64,000 nt of DNA from Solirubrobacteraceae bacterium (GTDB lineage Bacteria; Actinomycetota; Thermoleophilia; Solirubrobacterales; Solirubrobacteraceae), in the NCBI GenBank assembly GCA_029263125.1, contig JAJCYD010000027.1:1-64000 (forward strand). The letters run 5' to 3'. Below are positions 9,044 to 16,454 of the stretch, piece after piece. The notes below the pieces were generated by a model, which was not told where the DNA came from, did not search any database, and was given only the letters and a program-made list of their open reading frames with translations. The translations under genes and the position numbers were made by a program. Numbering within the stretch: the first letter of the stretch is position 1; each line of letters starts with the position of its first letter.

Positions 9044-9083
9044 TGTTACGAAGCGGTGGCCGTGTTGTGAAAAGGATGTGAAG
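9044..9083 (-). promoter_or_regulatory. PHO-box-like array upstream of pstS
   Basis: Read towards pstS, the units CTTCACA, TTTCACA, GGCCACC and CGTAACA start exactly 11 bases apart (plus-strand positions 9077, 9066, 9055 and 9044). This matches the actinobacterial PhoP pattern of GTTCACC-like direct repeats with 4-base spacers. The array overlaps the last codons of the neighbouring regulator gene. Confidence 0.7.
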
Positions 9084-9405
9084 GTGCGGGATCGAGTCGA
9101 TAGCCGAAGCCCACGTGGGTGTGGATGACGTGCATGCCGGGCAATGCGTCCTGGAGCTTGGCGCGCAGCTTGTAGACGTAGACGTCGCACGAGCGGTCCC
9201 CGCGGCGCAGCGCGCCGCCCCAGACGAGGCGGTAGAGCTCCTCGCGCGAGACGATCCGGCCGGCGTTGCGTGCCAGCGCCACCAGGAGGTCGAACTCACG
9301 CACCGACAGCGTCAGCACCCGGCCGCCGGTGAGCACGAGACCCTCGCGGGCCCGGATCTCCAGATCCCCGATCCTGATCAGCTCAGCGTGACCCGCCTGC
9401 ATCAT
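9046..9405 (-). CDS. OmpR/PhoB-type winged-helix regulator lacking a receiver domain
   Basis: The product is 119 aa and consists almost entirely of a Trans_reg_C winged-helix domain: LTLSVREFDLLVALARNAG, VSREELYRLVWGG, CDVYVYKLRAKLQ and HTHVGFGYRLDP. Response regulators of this family normally carry a receiver domain of about 120 residues in front. Here the upstream DNA is instead a four-unit PHO-box-like array and the frame is closed, so the receiver is absent rather than missed. Its place between pstS and phoU and the adjacent boxes suggest it controls the phosphate operon and perhaps itself. Without a phospho-acceptor, activity must be set by abundance, by a partner such as the full regulator at 10.5 kb, or by an unseen signal. 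Confidence 0.8.
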   Translation of the reverse strand: MMQAGHAELIRIGDLEIRAREGLVLTGGRVLTLSVREFDLLVALARNAGRIVSREELYRLVWGGALRRGDRSCDVYVYKLRAKLQDALPGMHVIHTHVGFGYRLDPAPSHPFHNTATAS

Positions 9406-9441
9406 CGTGACCGGAAGCGTCGCCGCTGGTGGCCGGCGGGC

Positions 9442-9481
9442 GGTTACCGGGGCGTGAGCTCGCCGTGAAGATCGTGTGAGG
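9442..9481 (-). promoter_or_regulatory. PHO-box-like array upstream of the receiver-less regulator
   Basis: In the sense of the minus-strand gene the units are CCTCACA, CTTCACG, GCTCACG and GGTAACC. They begin 11 bases apart (plus-strand starts 9475, 9464, 9453 and 9442). They lie 37-76 bases before the start of the regulator gene, which suggests autoregulation or cross-regulation. Confidence 0.65.
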
Positions 9482-9589
9482 CCAAGCAGCGGTCGACAGC
9501 TCCGTAGCGGTGGTTGCGGCGCTGCCCACGTGGCTCATCGGCGCCAGCGCAGACGGCGCTCCCGCGCACGTGGCGGCGCTCCCGCGGAT

Positions 9590-9607
9590 CTTCACACGAG
9601 GTTCACA
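9590..9607 (+). promoter_or_regulatory. PHO-box-like direct repeat upstream of phoU
   Basis: CTTCACA (9590-9596) and GTTCACA (9601-9607) are direct repeats 11 bases apart with a 4-base spacer, about 87 bases before the phoU start. GTTCACA differs by one base from the actinobacterial GTTCACC unit. Confidence 0.6.
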
Positions 9608-9693
9608 GGCCGACAACGAGGCGCCCGTCGGCGCGTTCAGTCTCAGTCGGTATGGTCTTTGATCCATGCGGCATCGGCTGAGCTCACACGCGT

Positions 9694-10368
9694 ATGGCGA
9701 CTAGCCGAGCCTCCTTTCAGGAAGAGCTCCTGCGACTCGAGGAGCAGGCGCTCGGCGGCCTGGACATGGTCGTCGGAATCCTCGATTCCGCGCTCGAATC
9801 GCTCACCCAGCACGACGCGGAGCTCGCCGCGATCGTCGTTGCGAGCGACGACCGCATCAACGGCCGCTACCTGGAGGTCCATCAGGGTGTGCTGTCGCTA
9901 TTGGCGCTCCAAGCGCCGGTCGCGGGCGACCTGCGCCTCGTGGCCGCCCTGCTGCATCTCGTCAAGCACCTCGAGCGCATCGGCGACCAGTGCACGAACA
10001 TCGCCAAGATGGTCCCGTTGCTGGGCCACGACCCGCCGACGGACTCGGCGATCGTCACGCGCATCGACGAGATGGGCGGTCATGCACGCTCGCTCGTGCG
10101 TCAGGCGCGCCAGTCCTTCGCGCTGCGCGACCCCGAGCTGGCGCTCGACCTGGGTCGCCAGGACGACACGATCGATCGGCTCAATCGCGAGATCTTCCGC
10201 CGCGCGATCGAGATCGGAGGCGACGACGCCGATCTGCGCGAGTGGGCGATGTCGATGATCCTCGTCGCTCGCGCCATCGAGCGCATCGGCGACAACGCGG
10301 TCGACATCGGCGAGCAGGCGGTCTTCGTCGTCACCGGCCTCTTCCGCGAGCTCAGCCACAACCGGTAG
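9694..10368 (+). CDS. phoU: PhoU phosphate signalling protein
   Basis: The product is 224 aa, the usual PhoU length, built of two three-helix bundles. Each bundle carries the metal-binding E/DxxxD pattern: DDRINGRYLEVHQ with HLVKHLERIGDQCTNIAKM in the first, and QDDTIDRLNREIF with VARAIERIGDNAVDIGEQ in the second. PhoU restrains the Pst transporter and the phosphate sensor kinase when phosphate is plentiful. It is transcribed away from pst and towards the response regulator at 10480. No sensor kinase gene is present in the window. Confidence 0.95.
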   Translation: MATSRASFQEELLRLEEQALGGLDMVVGILDSALESLTQHDAELAAIVVASDDRINGRYLEVHQGVLSLLALQAPVAGDLRLVAALLHLVKHLERIGDQCTNIAKMVPLLGHDPPTDSAIVTRIDEMGGHARSLVRQARQSFALRDPELALDLGRQDDTIDRLNREIFRRAIEIGGDDADLREWAMSMILVARAIERIGDNAVDIGEQAVFVVTGLFRELSHNR

Positions 10369-10406
10369 GGCTGACGGGAGAACCCCGCAGTTTGCGAGCG
10401 CTCGGC

Positions 10407-10424
10407 TGTGAACATCCTGTGATC
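10407..10424 (+). promoter_or_regulatory. PHO-box-like repeat upstream of the response regulator
   Basis: TGTGAAC (10407-10413) and TGTGATC (10418-10424) are 11 bases apart with a 4-base spacer. A TACACT -10-like hexamer follows at 10464-10469, ten bases before the ATG at 10480, so the transcript has little or no leader. Confidence 0.45.
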
Positions 10425-10479
10425 ACGGGGCTTGTGGACTGCCAATGCGTCGGTATCGACCCCTACACTGCGCCGTGTC

Positions 10480-11316
10480 ATGAGCGAACTGAAGGCAGCA
10501 CCGACCACTGACACGCTGCGGGTCGCCGTCATCGACAGCGATTCGGGTTTCGTGCAGGTGCTGACCAAGCGCCTCGATCGCCTCGGCTGGGAGCACCTCG
10601 TGCTCACCGGCGGCCTGCCGGTGGACCGCCTTGTCGCGATGCGGTTGGGGGCGCTCGTCATCGACCTGGCCCTGCTGGGCCAGCACGCCTGGGAGTACCT
10701 CGAGCGCGTCGCGGTGGAGCTGCCGTCGCTGCCGATCGTCGTCTGCACGGGCCAGTCGACCGTCGCCCAGCGCGTTCGCGGGCTGCGCCTCGGCGCCGAC
10801 GACTGGATCGGCAAGCCCTGCCATCCGGAGGAGCTGATCGCTCGCATCGAGGCCGTCTCGCGCCGGCGGCGCAAGGCCGACTCTCCCAACGCCGGCGACC
10901 CCGTGCTGGCGGGCGAGATCGAGGTCCGGCCCGACCAGTTCCAGGCCTTTGCCCGCGGCACGTCGATCGATCTCACGCGCAGGGAGTTCGAGCTGATCGC
11001 CCTGCTTTCGGGCGCCGACGGGCGCGTGCTGGAGCGCGAGGAGATCTACCAGCGCGTCTGGGGCTACACGATGGCCCACGGCGACCGATCCGTCGATGTC
11101 TTCGTGCGCAAGCTGCGCTCCAAGCTGCAGCAGGCGTCACCGCAGTGGAGCTACATCCACACGCACTTCGGCGTCGGCTACCGCTTCGCCGCCGAGCCGA
11201 GCGACGCCGCGACGCCGGCTGCCGAGCCGGTGCCGGCCCCCGTGGTGCATGCGGGCGTCGAGAGCATCGCCGGCGCCGGCGATGAGCCGCGCGAGCTCAG
11301 CGCCTCGCTGCGCTGA
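10480..11316 (+). CDS. OmpR/PhoB-family response regulator, probable phosphate regulator
   Basis: The product is 278 aa. The receiver domain covers about residues 10-125: acidic pocket in VAVIDSDSG, likely phospho-acceptor Asp in ALVIDLALLG, switch Thr in IVVCTGQS, and the conserved Lys in DDWIGKPCHPEEL. A winged-helix domain follows (LTRREFELIALLSGADG, REEIYQRVWGY, VDVFVRKLRSKLQ, HTHFGVGYRFA). An Ala/Pro-rich C-terminal tail of about 45 residues is extra to the family. Location after phoU and the PHO-box-like repeat point to phosphate control. The ATG at 10480 is preferred over an in-frame upstream ATG because the promoter-like hexamer lies between them. Confidence 0.88.
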   Translation: MSELKAAPTTDTLRVAVIDSDSGFVQVLTKRLDRLGWEHLVLTGGLPVDRLVAMRLGALVIDLALLGQHAWEYLERVAVELPSLPIVVCTGQSTVAQRVRGLRLGADDWIGKPCHPEELIARIEAVSRRRRKADSPNAGDPVLAGEIEVRPDQFQAFARGTSIDLTRREFELIALLSGADGRVLEREEIYQRVWGYTMAHGDRSVDVFVRKLRSKLQQASPQWSYIHTHFGVGYRFAAEPSDAATPAAEPVPAPVVHAGVESIAGAGDEPRELSASLR

Positions 11317-11361
11317 TCGTCGTCTCGCTGGCCGCGCGCTCGTGGGCACTAGCCTGTGGGT

Positions 11362-11721
11362 ATGTCGACCGCGCTGGCTCGCAACGCCGGGATCGTCGTC
11401 CTGCTGGGGCTCGTCGTCTGGCTCGTCCCGGGCGGGGGAGAGGGCGCCGACCTCGTCGGCAGGATCCTCAACGCGATCTTCATCGTCGTCGCGGTGATGA
11501 TCATCGGGTCGCTCTATCGTCGCTACCGCGGAGAGATCTTCGGTCTCGGGGACCAGTGGCGCCTCGCGCTGTACGCCTCCGTGGGCGTCGCGCTGCTGAC
11601 CGTCTCGGTCACCGGCCGGCTATGGGCGACCGGCGCCGGCGCGCTGATCTGGGTGGCGCTCGTCGGGGCGTCGTCGTACACGCTGTACGTGATCTGGCAG
11701 CGATACCGCTCCTACGCCTGA
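11362..11721 (+). CDS. Small integral membrane protein, function unknown
   Basis: The product is 119 aa with about four predicted membrane segments: AGIVVLLGLVVWLVPG, AIFIVVAVMIIGSLY, LALYASVGVALLTVSV and ALIWVALVGASSYTLYVIW. The first two are separated by a polar loop, and RRYRGEIFGLGDQWR lies between segments two and three. A TAGCCT hexamer at 11350-11355 is six bases before the ATG at 11362, consistent with a leaderless transcript. I do not recognise the family. It separates the phosphate regulator from the TadE-like cluster and shows no clear link to either. Confidence 0.7.
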   Translation: MSTALARNAGIVVLLGLVVWLVPGGGEGADLVGRILNAIFIVVAVMIIGSLYRRYRGEIFGLGDQWRLALYASVGVALLTVSVTGRLWATGAGALIWVALVGASSYTLYVIWQRYRSYA

Positions 11722-11821
11722 CGCTGGGCCGAGCGCGTTTGCGCTGACGCGTCGCAGGATCGCGCGTCAATCGTCACACCCACGTGGTGATTGGTGACAC
11801 GCGTCGCGGGAGGGTTCGGGC

Positions 11822-12184
11822 ATGGCCCACGTCCCCCACCGAAGGCTTCGCGGTGAAGGCGGGCAGGCGACCGTCGAGCTCGTCGCGCTGCTGCCGCTGC
11901 TGGCCGTGCTGGCGGCGCTGCTGTGGCAGGCCGTCGTCGCCGGCCAGGCCGTGTGGTTCGCCGGCTCGGCGGCTCGTGCCGCCGCTCGGGCCGATGCGGT
12001 CGGCGGTGATGTTCGCGTCGCCGCGCGCGGCGTCCTGCCGGCTCGCCTGAGAGACGACGTGCGGGTCGACCGCCTCGACGGCGGCGACGGTGTGCGTGTG
12101 GCGATCGAGATCCCGTCGGTCGTCGGTGCGCTGCGGCTGGGATCGGTCTCGGCACGGGCGCAGCTTCGGGATCAGACGCGATGA
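11822..12184 (+). CDS. TadE-like pilus/secreted-surface pseudopilin protein
   Basis: The product is 120 aa. A basic N-terminus is followed by GEGGQATVELVALLPLLAVL, the TadE signature in which a Glu four to five residues after the G-Q starts a single hydrophobic helix. The rest (about 75 residues) is a small extracytoplasmic domain rich in Ala, Arg and Val. TadE-like proteins are minor pseudopilins or accessory proteins of Flp/Tad pili. It is the first gene of a four-gene unit with overlapping stops and starts up to 14530. The core Tad motor and secretin-like genes are not in the window. Confidence 0.7.
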   Translation: MAHVPHRRLRGEGGQATVELVALLPLLAVLAALLWQAVVAGQAVWFAGSAARAAARADAVGGDVRVAARGVLPARLRDDVRVDRLDGGDGVRVAIEIPSVVGALRLGSVSARAQLRDQTR

Positions 12185-12525
12185 CGAGGTGGCACTCGGC
12201 ATCCGGCCAGGCGTCGATCGAGGTGGTGCTGCTCGCGCCGCTGCTCGTCGCCGTCGTGCTGGCCGCCGCGCAGGTGCTGGCGGCCGGCGCCGCGGGCGAG
12301 CTCGCCGATCACGCCGCGCAGGCGGGAGCCGTGGCGATCCTCCAGGGCGCAGACCCCAAGGCGGCCGCGCTGGACGCCGTGCCCGGCTGGTCGCAGCGGC
12401 GTATGACGGTCCGGGTGGACGGCCGCCGCGTGCGCGTGCGGCTGCGTCCGCCATCGCCGATCGCCGGGCTCGGCGGCGTCCTGGAGGCCGAGCGCCACGC
12501 GGACGCGGGACCGAAGACGCCATGA
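12181..12525 (+). CDS. Second TadE-like protein
   Basis: The product is 114 aa; the ATG at 12181 overlaps the previous TGA. The N-terminus SASGQASIEVVLLAPLLVAVV again has the G-Q-x-S/T-x-E plus hydrophobic helix pattern, followed by an exported Ala-rich domain. It is probably a paralogue of the preceding gene and a partner in the same surface structure. The next gene overlaps by four bases. Confidence 0.65.
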   Translation: MTRWHSASGQASIEVVLLAPLLVAVVLAAAQVLAAGAAGELADHAAQAGAVAILQGADPKAAALDAVPGWSQRRMTVRVDGRRVRVRLRPPSPIAGLGGVLEAERHADAGPKTP

Positions 12526-13229
12526 GGATGCTGCGCGGCGTGATCGACCACTTCGTGACGCCGCTCGGCGGGCCCCGGCCGGCGGCTCACGGGGACTTCG
12601 CCTCCCCGGGCGAAGGACCGGACGGTGCGTGCGCGGAGCTCGTGCCGCGCACGCCGTCCGGCATCGGCCTGCTGTGTGCCCCGGCCGATGCGCGAGCGCT
12701 TGCCGCCGCGCTGAGCCTGGCGCTGGCGAGTCGCTGCCGGGCGCCGGTCGCGATGATCTGCGTGTGGACGGCCGCGGCGCCGGCCGCCGGGCCGCGCGGG
12801 CGCGTCCCGGCGCTGCCGCCGGCGCGCAGGCTGGCGACGGCGCTGGATCGCCGTCGCCTGCACGCTCGAGCATCGGGCCGGCTGGTCACGGTGTCGCTGC
12901 CGCCCGATCCCGCCGACGCCGCCGATCACGCGCGTCGCGCGATCGCCGCCGCCGGCCCCGCGACCGTGGTGCTCGCGGTGGGAGGTCCGCGAAACGCCAG
13001 CCTCGACGAGCTGCTCTTCGAGCAGGACCGCGTCGTCGTCGCCGTGTCGAGCGGCATCGATCCGGGGGTCGCCCACTTGGCGGCGCTGGACGTCGAGGCC
13101 GGTCACGGGCGCGTCAGCGTGCGCGATGGGACGCTCACGCCGGTGGCTCGCGCGCTCGCGGGCGCGGGGCTGGGTGCAGCGCGGTCGGCCCGCCGAACGT
13201 TCGCCTCGCCGCTGGAGGCGACGACGTGA
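12522..13229 (+). CDS. Hypothetical Ala/Arg-rich protein of the TadE-like cluster
   Basis: The product is 235 aa from the ATG at 12522 (ATGA overlap with the gene before). No signal peptide or membrane helix is evident. A segment IGLLCAPADARALAAALSLALASRCRAP, split by low-complexity, and later ATVVLAVGGPRNASLDELLFEQDRVVVAVS give alternating hydrophobic strands and helices. That looks like a Rossmann-like fold with no visible Walker motif. It may be a degenerate CpaE/septum-site-like receiver-ATPase, but this is a guess. Its position between TadE-like and TadG-like genes is the main clue. Confidence 0.55.
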   Translation: MRMLRGVIDHFVTPLGGPRPAAHGDFASPGEGPDGACAELVPRTPSGIGLLCAPADARALAAALSLALASRCRAPVAMICVWTAAAPAAGPRGRVPALPPARRLATALDRRRLHARASGRLVTVSLPPDPADAADHARRAIAAAGPATVVLAVGGPRNASLDELLFEQDRVVVAVSSGIDPGVAHLAALDVEAGHGRVSVRDGTLTPVARALAGAGLGAARSARRTFASPLEATT

Positions 13230-14530
13230 GTCCCGGCATGCGCGCCGAGACCGGCCAGGCGACGATCCTCATGCTCGGCGTCGCGATGGCGATCCTCGTG
13301 GGAGCGCTCGCGCTCGGAGCCATCGCCAAGGGAATCGGCGTTCGCAGCGACGAGCAGCGTGCCGCCGATCTCGCCGCGCTCGCCGGCGCCCGCGCGATGC
13401 ACGATGCCTATCCGCGGCTGTTCGAGCCCGCGACGCTGCGCGGTCATCCCAATCCCGCGCACCTGGAACGCGCCGCATACCTCCAGCGGGGCCGCGCGGC
13501 GGCGCGTGCCACGGCGGGGCGCAACGGGGCTCGCGCGGTCGAGGTGAGCATGCCCGACGCGGCTACGTTCGCCCCGGTCCGCCTTCGCGTCGTCGTCCGC
13601 GACCCGATCGACGTGGGCGACGGCGAGCACGTCGCGGCGCGCGCGGAGGCGGAGGCCGAGCTCGCGCCGCCGTCTGATGGGGCGTTCGCGACCGGCGCGG
13701 GCGAGTACGGCGGTCCGCTGGAGCTGCGCCAGGGCAAGCCGATGCGCCCCGACGTCGCCCGAGCGTTTGACCGGATGGCCGTCGCGGCGCGCGCCGATGG
13801 CCTCGCGCTCGTCGTCGTCAGCGGCTTTCGCTCCAACGCCGAGCAGGCGGTGCTGTTCGCCCGCCATCCCGATCCGAAGTGGGTCGCGCGCCCTGGAACC
13901 TCGTTGCATCGCCTGGGCACGGAGCTCGACCTTGGTCCGAGCGCCGCCTACGGCTGGCTGGCGGCGAACGCCAAGCGCTTTCACTTCGTCCAGCGGTACG
14001 CGTGGGAGCCGTGGCACTACGGATTCGCGCTCAACGCAGGCAGTGCGTCGGTGGGCTTCGGCGGCGGCGGCGACGGCGCGCGTGCCGCCACGCTGCCGTC
14101 CTTCGTGCCGGCGCAGTTCGCCAAGCCCCTGGCTCGCGCGGCACAGCGCTGGAACATCTCTTCGGCGCTGCTCGGCGCTCAGCTCTACGCCGAATCCAAC
14201 TTCAACCCGTTCGCGCGGTCGAGAGCCGGGGCGCAGGGCATCGCGCAGTTCATGCCCGCCACCGCCCGCGCGATGGGCCTGCGCGACCCGTTTGATGCGC
14301 AGGCGTCGATCGATGCCCAGGCGCACCTCATGCGCGACCTGCTGCGCCGGTTCGGATCCGTCCCGCTCGCGCTGGCCGCCTACAACGCCGGCCCGGCGCC
14401 GGTCGCCGCCTGCGGCTGCGTGCCGCCGTACCCCGAGACGCGGGGCTACGTGGCGCGGATCCTCGGCATGCTCGGCGGCGCGGGGGAGGCGGTCCCAGGC
14501 GGGGGCCTGGAGGTGCGGCTCGTCGCCTGA
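13226..14530 (+). CDS. TadG-like, VanY carboxypeptidase and SLT transglycosylase fusion
   Basis: The product is 434 aa from the GTG at 13226, which overlaps the previous stop (GTGA). Residues 1-60 are TadE/TadG-like: ETGQATILMLGVAMAILVG, then RSDEQRAADLAALAGARA. Residues about 160-275 form a D-Ala-D-Ala carboxypeptidase (M15B/VanY) domain with SGFRSNAEQAVLF, SLHRLGTELDLG and EPWHYGF; these supply the zinc His-Asp-His set. Residues about 300-410 are an SLT lytic transglycosylase: GAQLYAESNFNPFARS with catalytic Glu, AGAQGIAQFMPATA and ALAAYNAGP. It is probably membrane-anchored and cuts both peptide and glycan of peptidoglycan, perhaps opening the wall for a Flp-type surface fibre. Confidence 0.8.
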   Translation: MSPGMRAETGQATILMLGVAMAILVGALALGAIAKGIGVRSDEQRAADLAALAGARAMHDAYPRLFEPATLRGHPNPAHLERAAYLQRGRAAARATAGRNGARAVEVSMPDAATFAPVRLRVVVRDPIDVGDGEHVAARAEAEAELAPPSDGAFATGAGEYGGPLELRQGKPMRPDVARAFDRMAVAARADGLALVVVSGFRSNAEQAVLFARHPDPKWVARPGTSLHRLGTELDLGPSAAYGWLAANAKRFHFVQRYAWEPWHYGFALNAGSASVGFGGGGDGARAATLPSFVPAQFAKPLARAAQRWNISSALLGAQLYAESNFNPFARSRAGAQGIAQFMPATARAMGLRDPFDAQASIDAQAHLMRDLLRRFGSVPLALAAYNAGPAPVAACGCVPPYPETRGYVARILGMLGGAGEAVPGGGLEVRLVA

Positions 14531-14547
14531 GGCGCCGTCAACCTCAG
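14527..14547. terminator. Small hairpin between convergent genes
   Basis: CTGAGG and CCTCAG (6-bp arms, 9-base loop) span the stop of the fusion gene and the bases just after the convergent lipoprotein gene. It is weak and has no T tract. Confidence 0.3.
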
Positions 14548-15153
14548 CTAGGGACTGGCCTCCCAGTCCGGCCTGATGTCAGGGTCCAAGCGCAGACTGT
14601 CGAGGATCCGCCAGGCCACCCGGCGCACCCGCTCGGGAGCCGAGCGGCCGATGACCACGAGCACGTGAAACGCTCGGCCGGCGTCGCTGAAGCCGAACCA
14701 GTGATCGGTGACCGGCAGCTCGCGCACGAAGCATGCTGTGAACGTCGAGCCGTCCGGGAAACGCTGCGGCCGAAACCGATCGGGACGCGGGGGATAGCTC
14801 GCGTCGTTGATGCGCAGGGAGCCCTTCCCTCCCTCCAGGAGGGTCACGAGCGCGTCGCGCTCTGAGAACTCGGGCAGCCCCGACGGGCTCCGACAGACGA
14901 TTCCAGAACGGGTGCCCTTGAGGGTGGAGAAGGTGGCGAGCGTCAGGATCTCGCGTGGATCGAACAGGTCGGGTCTGAGCGGGCGCGCGGCGCGATGCCA
15001 TCCCGTGGGGAAGCTCACCGCATACCCCCATTCGATGCTCTGATACGAGGTCCAGTCCCCCGGCGTTGCGTCCCCGGCTGAGCGGACCGACTGTCCGCCG
15101 CAGGCCGCGAGCACCGCGGACAAGACGACAGGGACCATGCTCGCGCGTCGCAT
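14548..15153 (-). CDS. Putative lipoprotein of unknown function
   Basis: The product is 201 aa from the ATG at 15153; a start eight codons upstream is possible. The signal SMVPVVLSAVLAAC ends in a lipobox Cys followed by GGQSVRSAGD. The mature part has SYQSIEWGYAVSFPTGWHRA, a motif seen in many small exported actinobacterial proteins of the PsbP/DUF1795-like kind, then a C-terminal FHVLVVIGRSAPERVRRVAW. Enzymatic motifs are absent. It is isolated from its neighbours and convergent with the TadG-like gene. Confidence 0.7.
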   Translation of the reverse strand: MRRASMVPVVLSAVLAACGGQSVRSAGDATPGDWTSYQSIEWGYAVSFPTGWHRAARPLRPDLFDPREILTLATFSTLKGTRSGIVCRSPSGLPEFSERDALVTLLEGGKGSLRINDASYPPRPDRFRPQRFPDGSTFTACFVRELPVTDHWFGFSDAGRAFHVLVVIGRSAPERVRRVAWRILDSLRLDPDIRPDWEASP

Positions 15154-15177
15154 TCGACCTCCACGGTTAAGATGCAA

Positions 15178-15485
15178 TCCGTTCTTGCACTACGGTCTCG
15201 AGCCAGTGAGAGGTCCAGGGCTCCGGTCGAGTGGTCGAGTGGTCGAGTTGTGCGTGAAGCCACGGGCGAGCGGCCGCCGCTGCGGCATCTTCGCTTCATC
15301 GCGCTGCTCGGCATGCGATGGCCTGCAGCGGGCAGCGCTGACCGCCGAGGGCGTCGCCTTGACGGGGTCGACGGGACCGCGGCCTCAGCGGATCTGCCTG
15401 CTGCGCTGCAAGAACCCAACGTCGTTGCCAGCACGTCTGGGCGCGTTCTGCACGACAGACGTGCATAACCCGCCCAAGCCCTGCC
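15178..15485. other. Gene-free region containing one palindromic repeat
   Basis: About 300 bases without a convincing gene. Its right part holds a copy of the dispersed TGCAT palindrome (15445-15469). The left part contains a short direct duplication (GAGTGGTCGAGTGGTCGAG, near 15230). No RNA gene was found. Confidence 0.6.
15420..15478 (-). repeat. Copy of the dispersed TGCAT palindromic repeat
   Basis: The core at 15445-15469 is GTTCTGCACG, five bases, CGTGCATAAC, with 9 of 10 arm positions complementary. On the minus strand it is followed by CGCGCCCAGACGTGCTGG, like the tail of the copies near 19.1 kb. Confidence 0.65.
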
Positions 15486-16454
15486 TCATGATCGGTCCTC
15501 GACTCCGCCACGCCCATGCGGTTCGTCGAGATCGAGCACCGGGCCGGCCGGCACGACCCGAGAGGGATTGATGCCGCCGTGGGTCATGTAGTAGTGGCGC
15601 TTGATCTGGTCGAGGTCGACGGTGGCCGCGACGCCCGGCCACTGATACAGCTCGCGCAGGTAACCCGACAGGTGCGGATAGTCGGCGATGCGCCGCAGGT
15701 TGCACTTGAAATGTCCGACGTACACGGGGTCGAAGCGCAGCAGCGTCGTGAACAGGCGCCAGTCGGCCAGCGTCGGCTGATCGGCGACGAGGTAGCGCCG
15801 CGTCGCGAGGTGCTCGTCGAGCGCGTCGAGCGTGTCGAAGAGCGGGAACACGGCCTCTTCGTAGGCCTCCTGCGTGGACGCGAAGCCCGAGCGGTAGACG
15901 CCGTTGTTGACGTTCTCATAGACGCGCTCGTTGATCGCGTCGATCTCGTCGCGCAGCTGCTGCGGATAGAGGTCGAGATCGGGCACGGCGGCGAACGCGT
16001 CGAATGCCGAGTTGAGCATCACGATGATGTCGGCCGACTCGTTGTTGACGATGCGCCCGGTCTGCGTGTCCCACAGGACCGGCACCGTGATCCGTGCGTC
16101 GAAGCCCGGGTCGGTGGCGGTGTAGGCCTGCGCGAGGTGTGACCAGCCGTTGACTTTGTCCTCGGTCGTGCCCGGAGCGCCGGTGAACGTCCAGCCGCGC
16201 TTGTCACGGATGGGGTCGACGATCGACATGCCGATCGCGGCCTGCAGGCCCTTGAGCTCGCGCAGGATCACCGTGCGGTGAGCCCATGGGCAGGCCAGCG
16301 ACACGTACAGGTGATAGCGCCCGGCCTGCGCCGGATAGTCCGAGCTGCCGTCGGCGGTCACCCAGTCGCGAAACGAGCTTGACTGCCGGTTGAAGCGGCC
16401 GCCGTCGGCGCGCTCGCCACGGCCGAAGGTCTCGGTTGCCAGGAGATCGCTCAT
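15486..16454 (-). CDS. Glutathionyl/mycothiolyl-hydroquinone reductase (ECM4/YqjG-like GST)
   Basis: The product is 322 aa, the usual length of this xi-class GST family. The catalytic motif is LACPWAHRTVI (Cys-Pro-Trp-Ala), preceded by RYHLYVSLACPW. The C-terminal half has NNGVYRSGFASTQEAYE, ADWRLFTTLLRFD and NLRRIADYPHL, which are hallmarks of the group. Members reduce thiol-conjugated hydroquinones back to the free hydroquinone. Actinobacteria usually carry mycothiol rather than glutathione, so the in-vivo thiol is uncertain. It overlaps the dioxygenase gene upstream (ATGA) and so belongs to the same quinone-handling operon. Confidence 0.9.
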   Translation of the reverse strand: MSDLLATETFGRGERADGGRFNRQSSSFRDWVTADGSSDYPAQAGRYHLYVSLACPWAHRTVILRELKGLQAAIGMSIVDPIRDKRGWTFTGAPGTTEDKVNGWSHLAQAYTATDPGFDARITVPVLWDTQTGRIVNNESADIIVMLNSAFDAFAAVPDLDLYPQQLRDEIDAINERVYENVNNGVYRSGFASTQEAYEEAVFPLFDTLDALDEHLATRRYLVADQPTLADWRLFTTLLRFDPVYVGHFKCNLRRIADYPHLSGYLRELYQWPGVAATVDLDQIKRHYYMTHGGINPSRVVPAGPVLDLDEPHGRGGVEDRS

